The notes under the pieces are model-generated. The model ran no database searches. It saw only the letters and a program-made list of their open reading frames with translations, and was not told the DNA's origin. The position numbers and the translations under genes are program-made. From NCBI GenBank assembly GCA_964529265.1, contig CAZGVW010000069.1, positions 1 through 26,418 of the forward strand: DNA of 26,418 nt, in the 5' to 3' direction. Shown in pieces: positions 16,109 to 22,617 of the stretch. Position 1 is the stretch's first letter. Each line of letters begins with the position of its first letter. This DNA comes from CAZGVW01 sp964529265 (lineage in GTDB: Bacteria > Planctomycetota > Phycisphaerae > Phycisphaerales > UBA1924).

Positions 16109-16372
16109 ACCGCCGCGGCGCATCATTCGAACCCCTCTGGGGGCGCCGCGGTGCATCGGCCTCAATGGGGGCGCCGTGGTGCATCATCCGCCCCCCAAGG
16201 GGGCGCCGTGGTGCATCCGCGGCTCTGGGCTGATGCACCACGAAAACCTCAACCCACATCCAACCCACCGGGGGGGGCGCGGCGGCGCATCAGCCGAACC
16301 CCTCTGGGGCGCCGTGGTGCATCCGCGGCTTTGGGCGGATGCACCACGAAAACCTCAACCCACATCATTCGC
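16109..16372 (+). repeat. Array of GGCGCCGTGGTGCATC repeats with two 13-bp hairpins
   Basis: GGCGCCG(T/C)GGTGCATC occurs at 16142, 16170, 16202 and 16308, with weaker copies ending GGCGCATC at 16109 and 16276. Spacings are 33, 28, 32, 74 and 32 bp. Two copies continue into hairpins: 16208-16241 (one mismatch) and 16314-16347 (perfect 13-bp stem GTGGTGCATCCGC / GCGGATGCACCAC, loop GGCTTTGG). Both are followed by ACGAAAACCTCAACCCACATC-like DNA. CGAACCCCTCTGG also repeats (16128 and 16294), so the whole block looks like an incomplete duplication of about 106-167 bp. Confidence 0.85.
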
Positions 16373-16445
16373 GCGCATGGCATGGGACGGCGCTTCGCCG
16401 ACCCATGCTCCCCTCCCCCCGCTGGCGACCCCCAAACCCCCCGTG

Positions 16446-16451
16446 TACGGT
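16446..16451 (+). promoter_or_regulatory. TACGGT box before the DUF4190-like gene, possible leaderless promoter
   Basis: TACGGT ends 9 nt before the ATG at 16461. There is no Shine-Dalgarno in between. The assignment is weak on its own and gains from similar boxes before metG and lysS. Confidence 0.3.
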
Positions 16452-16460
16452 GCCGCCCGA

Positions 16461-17348
16461 ATGAGCAACACGCCCAATCCCTACGCCGCCCACGGCGGCC
16501 CCGCAGCCTTCGACCCCTACCGCGAACCCCCCGCCTTCGATGATCGCCCCGCGCGCACCAGCGTCATGGCGATCCTCTCCCTCATTGCCTCACTCCCCGG
16601 CTGCTGCTGCGTGCCCGGATTGCCCCTCGTCGGCCTCCTCCTGGGCGCCATCTCCCTCTCCTTCATCAAGAACTCCCACGGCCGACTCACCGGCCGCGGC
16701 CTCGCCATCGCCGGCCTCCTCCTCGGCATCATCATGACCGCTCTCCAGGCCTTCGTGGCCTTCGGCGCAGCGCAGGGCTGGACCTACTACCGCAAGCAGA
16801 TGGTCCCCCACGCCGAGACCTTCATGTCCGCCGCGGCTAGCGGCGACATCGCCGCCACCCGCGCCACGCTCAGCCCCGACGCCGACGCCGCGCTCACCGA
16901 CGACGACATCCTCGCCTTCATGGCCGCCGCCGACCTCAGCGCCGGACCCTTCGTCCGCGTCTCCACCGACTTCGGCACGCTCATCGAATCCGCCGGCCGC
17001 GCCATGCAGCGGGGCGGAAGCGCCGATGTCCCCGGCGTTGCGCCCATCCCCATGGCCTTCGAGTTCCAGAACGAAACACTCTTCGGCTGGGCCCTGCTTG
17101 ATGAGAGCGCGCTGCAGAACGATCAGGTGCTCATCGCCGACGTCGTCCTCTTCCTCCCCTCCGGCGAAGCCCTCACGCTCCGCAAAGACGGCCCCGGCGC
17201 ACAACTCGCAGCCCAGATGAACTACACCGTCATCCCCAGCGATCTCTCCCCCGGCGACGAAAACAACACCGGCGGCGACAGCAATGGAAATGGCGGAGGC
17301 GCCGGCGACAGCAGCGACACCCCACAAAACAAATCCCCGCGCTTCTGA
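16461..17348 (+). CDS. DUF4190-like membrane protein of unknown function
   Basis: The protein has 295 aa from the ATG at 16461; the longer open frame upstream (to 16176) is repeat DNA and is rejected. The N-terminus is Pro/Tyr-rich (NTPNPYAAHGGPAAFDPYRE), then come two membrane segments in DUF4190-like arrangement (about 34-62 and 74-100, with LPLVGLLLGAISLSFIKNSH and GRGLAIAGLLLGIIMTALQA). A soluble domain of about 150 residues follows (EDxxLAFMAAADLSAGPFVR-like) and ends in a low-complexity Gly/Asn/Asp tail. No catalytic motif is seen. Similar layouts occur in planctomycete proteins of unknown role. The soluble part lies after two membrane segments, on the same side as the N-terminus. Confidence 0.8.
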   Translation: MSNTPNPYAAHGGPAAFDPYREPPAFDDRPARTSVMAILSLIASLPGCCCVPGLPLVGLLLGAISLSFIKNSHGRLTGRGLAIAGLLLGIIMTALQAFVAFGAAQGWTYYRKQMVPHAETFMSAAASGDIAATRATLSPDADAALTDDDILAFMAAADLSAGPFVRVSTDFGTLIESAGRAMQRGGSADVPGVAPIPMAFEFQNETLFGWALLDESALQNDQVLIADVVLFLPSGEALTLRKDGPGAQLAAQMNYTVIPSDLSPGDENNTGGDSNGNGGGAGDSSDTPQNKSPRF

Positions 17349-17398
17349 TTGACCCACAATCGACGATCACATCGGCGATTCAACCCACCCTCATCCTC

Positions 17399-17437
17399 AG
17401 GCCTCTTCTCTGTGTCCTCGGCGCCTCTGTGGTGAAG
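17399..17437. repeat. CTCTGTGTCCTC...CTCTGTGGTGAA intergenic repeat
   Basis: On the minus strand it reads TTCACCACAGAGGCGCCGAG followed by GACACAGAGAAGAGGC. This wording (CACAGAGG...ACACAGAG) is familiar to me from intergenic repeats in many environmental bacterial genomes. It lies in the gap between convergent genes. A 12-bp palindrome CGTGCGCGCACG follows at 17465-17476. Confidence 0.5.
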
Positions 17438-17491
17438 GTCCTCTGCCTTTGCGATGGGCTGAGACGTGCGCGCACGCCGTCCCCGCCCACC

Positions 17492-18343
17492 TCAAAACAC
17501 AAACCGCCCCGCCTCCAGCACGACCATCAGCCCGTTGTACGCGCCGTGCACGATCATCGCCGCGACCAGGTGCGGAAACCCGATCGTCAGGTCCGGCCGC
17601 GCCCCATTCCGCATCGCCTCCGACCACACCCGCGCCAGCCCCATCCCCGCGATGAGCGAGCACCCCACGTGCAGCGCCGTGCACACCGTCCACCGGAACG
17701 CCGCCAGCCCCGCCGGCGCCTCGCCGAACCGCACGTCCAGGTACATCACGTTCTCGATCGCCGCGAACGCCAGTCCCCCCGCCGCGCTCGCAATCAGAAT
17801 CTGCCCGCGCGACCGAAACCAGTACGGCCGCTTCTCCACCACGAACGTCGCCGCGCCGATCTTCATCAACTCCTCGACCAGCGGCCCGAACACCACCAGC
17901 GTCGCCACGCCCAGAAACGCCGTCCCCGACGCGAACTGCGCCATGATCGCGCCCGCCACCGCCCACGGGCCCGCCGCCAGCGCCGTCCCCAACGTCGCCA
18001 TCCAGCCGTCCACCGCGCTCGTGCGCGCCTTTCTCTCCTCCAGCCACCGCGCATACGTCGCCGCGCCCTCCGGCGCGGCTGCGCCCGCGGCGCGCAACGC
18101 AGGCTCGTCCCACACGCCGTGCTCCACCACCTCCTCCGCGCGCACGTGATCCCCCACCGCCGCGCCGGGGATGTTCGTCGCCTCCAGATCCTGCCGCAGC
18201 GCGCCGCACTCCGGACACCGCATCTGCCCCGCCGGCAGCCCGCCCAGCTCGTACCCGCACCGCCCGCACGTCGCCGGCGCAATCCGCGCCTGCATGTGCG
18301 GCTCGCGATGAATCGAGTGCTCATCCTCGCCGCGGCGGCTCAT
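17492..18343 (-). CDS. PrsW-like intramembrane metalloprotease with N-terminal zinc ribbon
   Basis: The 283-aa integral membrane protein shows the PrsW-type motifs: VEELMK (E157, E158), FAAIENVMY (E197, N198), ALHVGCSLIAG (H225) and VHGAYN (H266, N270). Together these are expected to form the membrane-embedded metal site of regulated intramembrane proteolysis. Hydrophobic segments lie at about 118-166, 180-205, 215-240 and 255-283. The N-terminus adds a soluble zinc ribbon C26/C29/C43/C46 (CGRCGYELGGLPAG...CPEC). The start at 18343 has GTGAGGATC before it. It is last in a tight unit after two YbjQ-fold genes (29-bp gap). In Bacillus, PrsW cuts an anti-sigma factor; no sigma/anti-sigma pair is seen here, so the substrate is unknown. 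Confidence 0.82.
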   Translation of the reverse strand: MSRRGEDEHSIHREPHMQARIAPATCGRCGYELGGLPAGQMRCPECGALRQDLEATNIPGAAVGDHVRAEEVVEHGVWDEPALRAAGAAAPEGAATYARWLEERKARTSAVDGWMATLGTALAAGPWAVAGAIMAQFASGTAFLGVATLVVFGPLVEELMKIGAATFVVEKRPYWFRSRGQILIASAAGGLAFAAIENVMYLDVRFGEAPAGLAAFRWTVCTALHVGCSLIAGMGLARVWSEAMRNGARPDLTIGFPHLVAAMIVHGAYNGLMVVLEAGRFVF

Positions 18344-18372
18344 GGCTGATCCTCACGCACCCCGCCGCGCGC

Positions 18373-18864
18373 TCAGGACCCGCGCCCCTTCAGCCTGTAC
18401 GCCGTCCCCCACACCAGGATCGCCCCCTGCGCCACCACCTGCTTCTTCTTCTGCGAGACCCCGATGTCGGAAGTGTCGTACCTGATGTTGCACACGCCGT
18501 CGTAACCCTTCGCCCGCGCCGCCTCGATCACGCGCAGCGTCCCTTCCCGCCGCGCCCGGTCCAGCAGCCGCTCATACGCCCCCAGCCGCCCCCCGATGAT
18601 CTTCTTCAGGTTCGAAATCCACGAGCGGAAGTAGTCCACCGAAAGCACCACGTCCGCGATCACTATCTCCCCCGCCACCGCGCCCTCGGGCAACGTGCGC
18701 AGGTTGTTCACCGGCACTCCCGCCACCGCCGCCTCCCGCGCCGCGAGCCGCTTCAGGTGCGCCCGCTCCATGAGCGCGCCCGCCCCGAACGCGAACAACA
18801 GAACGAGCGCAAAGATCCCGAACATCACGAGATTGACGATCCTCCCCAGCGAATCACTGTCCAT
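18373..18864 (-). CDS. YbjQ-fold protein with N-terminal membrane anchor
   Basis: The protein has 163 aa from the ATG at 18864 (a GTG directly before it, 18867, is an alternative); GAGAGGGGG supplies the ribosome site. A hydrophobic segment at about 12-32 (VMFGIFALVLLFAFGAGALM) is followed by a YbjQ/UPF0145-type domain: GEIVIADVVLSVDYFRSWIS, then IIGGRLGAYERLLDRARREG and KGYDGVCNIRYDTSDIG. YbjQ proteins form pentamers of unknown function and have been called heavy-metal-binding. The gene lies 13 bp after the soluble YbjQ paralogue and 29 bp before the PrsW-like gene. Confidence 0.8.
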   Translation of the reverse strand: MDSDSLGRIVNLVMFGIFALVLLFAFGAGALMERAHLKRLAAREAAVAGVPVNNLRTLPEGAVAGEIVIADVVLSVDYFRSWISNLKKIIGGRLGAYERLLDRARREGTLRVIEAARAKGYDGVCNIRYDTSDIGVSQKKKQVVAQGAILVWGTAYRLKGRGS

Positions 18865-18877
18865 CACCAGCCCCCTC

Positions 18878-19207
18878 TCACGCCCCAGCGCCCGTCTGCA
18901 CCACCACCGCCGTCCCGTACGCGTACAACTCCGCCGCGCCCTGCGTCACCGCGGATGTGCTGAACCGCACGTTGACCACCGCGTTCGCGCCCAGCTGCTC
19001 TGCCTGCCGCATCATCCGCTCCACCGCCCCGCGCCGCGCCTCCGTGAGCAGCTCCGTATACCCCTTCAGTTCACCCCCCACCAGGTTCTTCAGCCCCGCG
19101 GCAATGTCCCGCCCGATGTGCTTCGCGCGCACCGTGTTTCCCTGCACCAGCCCCTTCACCTCCACGATCCGCGCCCCAGGCACCGTCTCCGTGTTCACCA
19201 CAATCAT
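18878..19207 (-). CDS. YbjQ/UPF0145 family protein
   Basis: The protein has 109 aa from the ATG at 19207 (GTG at 19210 is possible), with AAGGAT 6 nt upstream. The full length matches the YbjQ family: VPGARIVEVKGLVQGNTVRA, GLKNLVGGELKGYTELLTEA, EQLGANAVVNVRFSTSAVTQ and a closing YAYGTAVVV strand. It is a cytoplasmic, probably pentameric beta-rich protein; its function is not established. It heads the three-gene unit YbjQ, anchored YbjQ, PrsW-like. Confidence 0.88.
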   Translation of the reverse strand: MIVVNTETVPGARIVEVKGLVQGNTVRAKHIGRDIAAGLKNLVGGELKGYTELLTEARRGAVERMMRQAEQLGANAVVNVRFSTSAVTQGAAELYAYGTAVVVQTGAGA

Positions 19208-19571
19208 CACAACATCCTTTCATGCAATCCACGAGCGCCACACACCCGCAGCGTTCCCCCGCCGCGGCTTCACCTTCCGGCGCCACACTATGACGACCCG
19301 CCACCACCCCCGCCTCCACCCCCGCCGCCACCACTGGGCCGGGCCTCTTTCTTCCCCCTCTCCCCGGCTTTTCCGGGGGCGGGGAGAGGGAGGGGTGAGG
19401 GGCTCTTCCCCTACTTTCTTTCTCCCCTTCTACGCCTTGCTTCTTCCCCTCTCCCCACGGCTTCCTTTCGGCGGTGGAGAGAAGCACGCGAGGGATCCCT
19501 CTTCCCCCTCTCCCCGCGCTTCGTGGGGAGAGGGAGGGGTGAGGGGCTATCCCTCTACTTCTCCTCTTCCC
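19208..19571. other. Gene-free gap between YbjQ and MtfA-like genes
   Basis: The gap is 364 bp with no gene. Its left part (19208-19347) should contain the promoter of the YbjQ unit, but no convincing boxes are seen. The right part is taken up by CCCTCTCCCC-type palindromic repeats. Confidence 0.5.
19348..19550 (+). repeat. CCCTCTCCCCG...CGGGGAGAGGG palindromic repeats, two or three copies
   Basis: Copy 1 is 19348-19407 (arms CCCTCTCCCCG / CGGGGAGAGGG, loop containing TTTTCCGGGGG, then AGGGGTGAGGGGC). Copy 2 is 19501-19550 (loop CGCTTCGT). A degraded third copy with CCCTCTCCCCACGG and GGTGGAGAGAAG lies between, near 19444-19483. Copy 1 is nearly identical, in reverse orientation, to 25709-25765. 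Confidence 0.8.
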
Positions 19572-20393
19572 CTATGTCTTCTCCTCCTCTTTCTCCTCCT
19601 CTTCCTCCTCGATCCCCTCCCCCCCACACCTCCACCCCGCCGGATCCTGCCCGTAAAACACCCGGAACTGCTCGTACAGCGCCGCATGCCGCGCGCGCAG
19701 CGCCTCCGGACGCTCAAAGAACAACTCCGTCACCACCGCAAAGAACTCCGCCGGATTCGTCGCGCCATACGACCGGATCAACGTCGGCTCGTTCGCCTCC
19801 ACCTCGTGGATCAGCCGCTCATACTCCGCGCCCAGCACGCGCGCCCACGCCGCGTAATGCCGCCGCGTGTCCAGCGCCGGCGCGCCGTCCATCCCGCCCG
19901 CTTCCCCATCCAACTGATGCGCAAACTCGTGAAACACCACGTTCTGCCCGTCGCCCGCATCCGCCACGCCCGCCAGCACGCTGTCCCACGCCAGCACCAC
20001 CGGCCCGCGATGCCACGATTCCCCCAGCCGCACGCCGTCCCCCTCCACCACCAATCCACCCGCCAGCGGCGACCGAAACCGCGCCACATACGCGCGCGGA
20101 TACACGATGATCGTCCGCAACCCCCTGTACGAATCCCCCGCGCGCCCCAGCAGCAGAATGCACGCCTGCGCCGCGATCGTCACGCGGATCTCGTCCGTCA
20201 TCTCCAGCCCGCCCGCCCCCTCGAACCGCTTCTCCGCCAGAAACACCTGCACCGCCCCCTCCAGCCGCTCCCGCACCTCCCGCGGCAAACACCCATAGTG
20301 CGGCACGTTCCTCCGCAGAATCTCCCGCCACTGGTCCGGAAACTGCTTCGCCCGGATCCTCCGCCGCCTGCGCTCCCTCAGAAGGCCGATCAT
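19572..20393 (-). CDS. mtfA: MtfA-like zinc-dependent peptidase
   Basis: This 273-aa protein of the MtfA (DgsA/Mlc anti-repressor) family is a gluzincin-like cytoplasmic peptidase in E. coli. Visible motifs are VVFHEFAHQLDGEAG with H155, E156 and H159, and NPAEFFAVVTELFFERPEAL, which should provide the third ligand. The ends match the family up to RVFYGQDPAGW. The final 15 residues (EGIEEEEEEKEEEKT) are coded by CTC/CTT-rich repeat DNA that continues into the gap, so the natural stop has probably been lost to a repeat. The ATG at 20393 has only a TAGGGT box 6 nt upstream and no clear ribosome site. Whether it acts on an Mlc-type repressor here is unknown; none is seen nearby. Confidence 0.88.
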   Translation of the reverse strand: MIGLLRERRRRRIRAKQFPDQWREILRRNVPHYGCLPREVRERLEGAVQVFLAEKRFEGAGGLEMTDEIRVTIAAQACILLLGRAGDSYRGLRTIIVYPRAYVARFRSPLAGGLVVEGDGVRLGESWHRGPVVLAWDSVLAGVADAGDGQNVVFHEFAHQLDGEAGGMDGAPALDTRRHYAAWARVLGAEYERLIHEVEANEPTLIRSYGATNPAEFFAVVTELFFERPEALRARHAALYEQFRVFYGQDPAGWRCGGEGIEEEEEEKEEEKT

Positions 20394-20399
20394 GCCGCA

Positions 20400-20405
20400 A
20401 CCCTA
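20400..20405 (-). promoter_or_regulatory. TAGGGT box just before the MtfA-like gene
   Basis: TAGGGT on the minus strand ends 6 nt before the ATG. It is a possible leaderless -10 box, as before metG and lysS. Confidence 0.25.
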
Positions 20406-20586
20406 GGCCGCGTCCGCTTTCCCCTCGCCCGGCTTCGTGTCCCGGCGGCCGGCGGAAAACGCTCGCCTTCCCTCCCGTCAGCCCCCGATAATCGCGATAC
20501 GCGCAGCCGGGGCTCGCGCGCGTCGCCGGGCCCTGCGCCGCTCCCGTCGCCGCTCCATCGAGCGCGCTCAAGAAGGATGCTCCCAC

Positions 20587-21714
20587 ATGTCGCGCTCCTT
20601 GACCTCCGGCGCCTCCATGCTCGTCGCGGCGATCGCCTGCGCCTCCGCCCTCGCCGGCCCGCCGCCAACCATCACCAACGTCACCACGATGACGCCCTAT
20701 CCCACCATCCAGGCCGCTGCCAGCGCCGCCGCCAACGGCGACGTCATCGAGATCGGCGCCGGAACCATCTTCGAAGACAACATCATTTTCCCGAACGGGA
20801 TCGACTTCACCCTCCGCGGCGCAGGCATGGACGTCACGATCATCGACGGTGGCGCCGTCTCGGACGCCAACCCGGTCCTTCGGCTGCTCAACACGAGTCA
20901 GTCGGCGAGCGCGGCGATCGAGGATCTGACCCTGGCGAACAGCATCAACACGAGCACAAACGGCGGCGCGGTCGCCCTCCAGAACGCGAGCCCCACGTTC
21001 CGGCGCGTCGCGTTCCGGAACTGCGTGGGATCCGACCCGGGCACGGCCTGTATTTCCGCCCCGGCGGGCTGCAGTTCACTTTTCGATCGCTGTGTGTTCA
21101 CCGGCAGTTCAGCCTCGTTCTTCGTCGCCAGGTTCACCGCCAGCAATCCAACGCTCGTCCAGTGTCTGTTCGCCGACAACGCCGTTACGACCGCGTGCAG
21201 CCTTCAAGACGGCTCGATCGGAGTCTTCCTCAACTGCACGATCAGCGCCACGAGTCGGTCGATCGCCGTTGTGAACGGCGCGCCTTCGATGATCCAGGCG
21301 ACGAACTGTGTGCTGCTCGGGATTCAGATCGTTTCCCACGGCGGCACGATCACGCAGTCCCGCTGCCTCTCTCCCGGCGCCGCGGGCGACAACATCGACG
21401 GCTCGCCCACGTTCGTGGACGCCGCCATGGGCGACTATCGCCTCGCCTCCGGCTCCCTCGGCATCGACGCGGCCGACTCCGCTGCATACGCCGCCGTCGG
21501 CGGCGGCCCCTTCGATCTCGCCGGCGCCGCGCGCTCCAACAACGATTCCGGAGTCGCCGATACGGGCTCCGGCCCCTTCACCTTCCTCGACGTCGGCGCC
21601 TACGAGTTCCAGGGCCACACACCCCCCTCCTGCCCCGCCGACCAGAACGGCGACGGCGCCGTGAACTCCACCGACCTCGCCCTCACACTCGGCGCGTGGG
21701 GACCTTGCCCGTAA
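20587..21714 (+). CDS. Exported right-handed beta-helix protein with C-terminal dockerin-like module
   Basis: The protein has 375 aa from the ATG at 20587, chosen because AAGGA lies upstream and a signal peptide follows (MSRSLTSGASMLVAAIACAS, cut near ALA). The longer frame from 20437 is rejected. PTIQAAASAAANGDVIEIGA starts a right-handed parallel beta-helix typical of polysaccharide-related or adhesive proteins. Short turns (TFRRVAFRNC, LFDRCVFTGSSA, TLVQCLFADN, VFLNCTISA) have regularly placed cysteines. SPTFVDAAMGDYRLASGSLG and DVGAYEFQG match the region often found before surface anchors in such proteins. The end, CPADQNGDGAVNSTDLALTL then GAWGPCP, is a single dockerin-like module of the GC-type. 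Enzyme activity cannot be assigned. Confidence 0.88.
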   Translation: MSRSLTSGASMLVAAIACASALAGPPPTITNVTTMTPYPTIQAAASAAANGDVIEIGAGTIFEDNIIFPNGIDFTLRGAGMDVTIIDGGAVSDANPVLRLLNTSQSASAAIEDLTLANSINTSTNGGAVALQNASPTFRRVAFRNCVGSDPGTACISAPAGCSSLFDRCVFTGSSASFFVARFTASNPTLVQCLFADNAVTTACSLQDGSIGVFLNCTISATSRSIAVVNGAPSMIQATNCVLLGIQIVSHGGTITQSRCLSPGAAGDNIDGSPTFVDAAMGDYRLASGSLGIDAADSAAYAAVGGGPFDLAGAARSNNDSGVADTGSGPFTFLDVGAYEFQGHTPPSCPADQNGDGAVNSTDLALTLGAWGPCP

Positions 21715-21802
21715 GGCACGCTCCGCACGCGAGCCGCCGCCCCGCAACCCCTTCTCCCCCAACCACATACAGAATCCCCGCAAGATCTGAACCCGCCTCC
21801 GG

Positions 21803-21808
21803 TATAAA
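21803..21808 (+). promoter_or_regulatory. TATAAA box upstream of the BamE-like lipoprotein gene
   Basis: TATAAA stands out in GC-rich DNA 113 nt before the start codon. No good -35 hexamer is found at 16-18 bp, so the promoter assignment is weak. Confidence 0.3.
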
Positions 21809-21921
21809 GACGTGCGTCGTCGATCGCCGCGCCCACGCCCCCTCATCGCCGCGGCAACCGCCTCTCCCACGAACACCGATCCCCGGAACCCGTCAGTCCA
21901 ACAGCGGAGGAGCACACGGTC

Positions 21922-22308
21922 ATGCTGAACTTCCTCACACGCCGCCTCTTCTCCCGCCGCGCACAACTCGCCGCCGGCGCTGCGTGTTTCGCCATCACGC
22001 TCGGCGGATGCATCGCCAGCGGCTCCTCCAAGACCTACTCCTCCGGCCGATACATCGGCGATCAGACCATCGCCCGCGTCGAGCCCGGCAAGACCGACAA
22101 GCAATGGGTCATGGCCGTCTTCGGCGAACCCACCTCGCGCACCCCGCTCAGCACAGGCGTCGAAATCTGGAAGTGGGAGTACACCAAGGTCACCACCTCC
22201 TCCGGCTCCGTCCTCTTCATCGTCTCCGGCAAGAACCGCGACGAGACCATCCGCAACGTCTACATCGAGTTCGAGAGCGACGTCGTCACCCAGATCTGGC
22301 GCGATTGA
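21922..22308 (+). CDS. BamE/SmpA-like lipoprotein
   Basis: The 128-aa protein has a signal peptide ending in a lipobox LGGC (C30), so it is lipid-anchored in the envelope. The n-region has two arginine pairs (RRLFSRR). The mature part fits the SmpA/OmlA fold: IARVEPGKTDKQWVMAVFGE followed by PTSRTPLSTGVEIWKWEYTK and strands ending YIEFESDVVTQIWRD. GGAGG lies 12 nt before the ATG. In Gram-negatives BamE belongs to the outer-membrane protein assembly machine; many short SmpA-fold lipoproteins outside proteobacteria have other or unknown roles. A pair of hairpins follows directly after the stop. Confidence 0.85.
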   Translation: MLNFLTRRLFSRRAQLAAGAACFAITLGGCIASGSSKTYSSGRYIGDQTIARVEPGKTDKQWVMAVFGEPTSRTPLSTGVEIWKWEYTKVTTSSGSVLFIVSGKNRDETIRNVYIEFESDVVTQIWRD

Positions 22309-22333
22309 CCGCCGCGGCTCCGGGTTTCGCGTG

Positions 22334-22410
22334 GCATGGACAACCGCCTTGGGTTGTCCATGCTGGCCGCCGCTCCGGGTGGCATGGCCGCGGCTTTGCG
22401 CGGCTATGCC
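22334..22410 (+). repeat. Two hairpin repeats downstream of the BamE-like gene
   Basis: Hairpin 1 is GCATGGACAACC / GGTTGTCCATGC (22334-22345 with 22352-22363, perfect 12 bp, loop GCCTTG). Hairpin 2 is GGCATGGCCGCG / CGCGGCTATGCC (22381-22392 with 22399-22410, one G-T pair, loop GCTTTG). Each is preceded by CGCTCCGGGT or a close form (22315 on, and 22371 on), so they are a tandem pair of one element. There is no T-run; they may still stabilise the 3' end. The rest of the 309-bp gap (to 22617) is C-rich and featureless apart from the GAAAGGAA ribosome site of the next gene. Confidence 0.8.
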
Positions 22411-22617
22411 GAACCTCCCCGCGCGCAACCCCACCCCAACCCCCCGCACACGCACCCTCCACCCCCTTCCAGTCCCCGAACCGCCATCTCCCCGGATTCC
22501 GTGTCGGCCACCCGCCCCCATTCTCGGATTTTCTCTCGACACCGATGACGCCCCTCGCGTGATGGGCCCATCGCCCGGCCCGCAAGGGCCGAAACACGAG
22601 AGAAAGGAACGAGAATC

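Larger units (their letters stand above)
15795..16460. other. Gene-free divergent region between M16 and the DUF4190-like gene
   Basis: This 666-bp stretch has no credible gene: the open frames crossing it are repeats read through (for example DAPRRP-like units). It holds the CTTCCGGG array (15881-15950) and the GGTGCATC hairpin array (16109-16372). The M16 ribosome site CCGGAGG is next to its ATG. A possible TACGGT box precedes the plus-strand gene. Confidence 0.6.

Noticed and set aside
16112..16140. tRNA-like word ATTCGAACCCC
   Set aside because: It matches a T-arm complement by chance. No acceptor or anticodon stem can be drawn around it, and the word repeats with the array (16294).
16109..16372. 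CRISPR array
   Set aside because: The repeats are only 16 bp, the spacing includes a 74-bp step, the spacers are partly repeats themselves, and no cas gene is in the window.
16176..16460. In-frame upstream extension of the DUF4190-like gene
   Set aside because: The 95 extra codons are translations of the GGTGCATC repeat array with no protein-like composition.
20437..20586. In-frame upstream extension of the beta-helix dockerin gene
   Set aside because: It is Arg-rich and not protein-like. The ATG at 20587 has a ribosome site and a signal peptide.
18957..22562. A 1201-codon open frame on the plus strand
   Set aside because: It runs opposite YbjQ and MtfA, then out of frame through the plus-strand beta-helix and lipoprotein genes. 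It has no start signal or domain.
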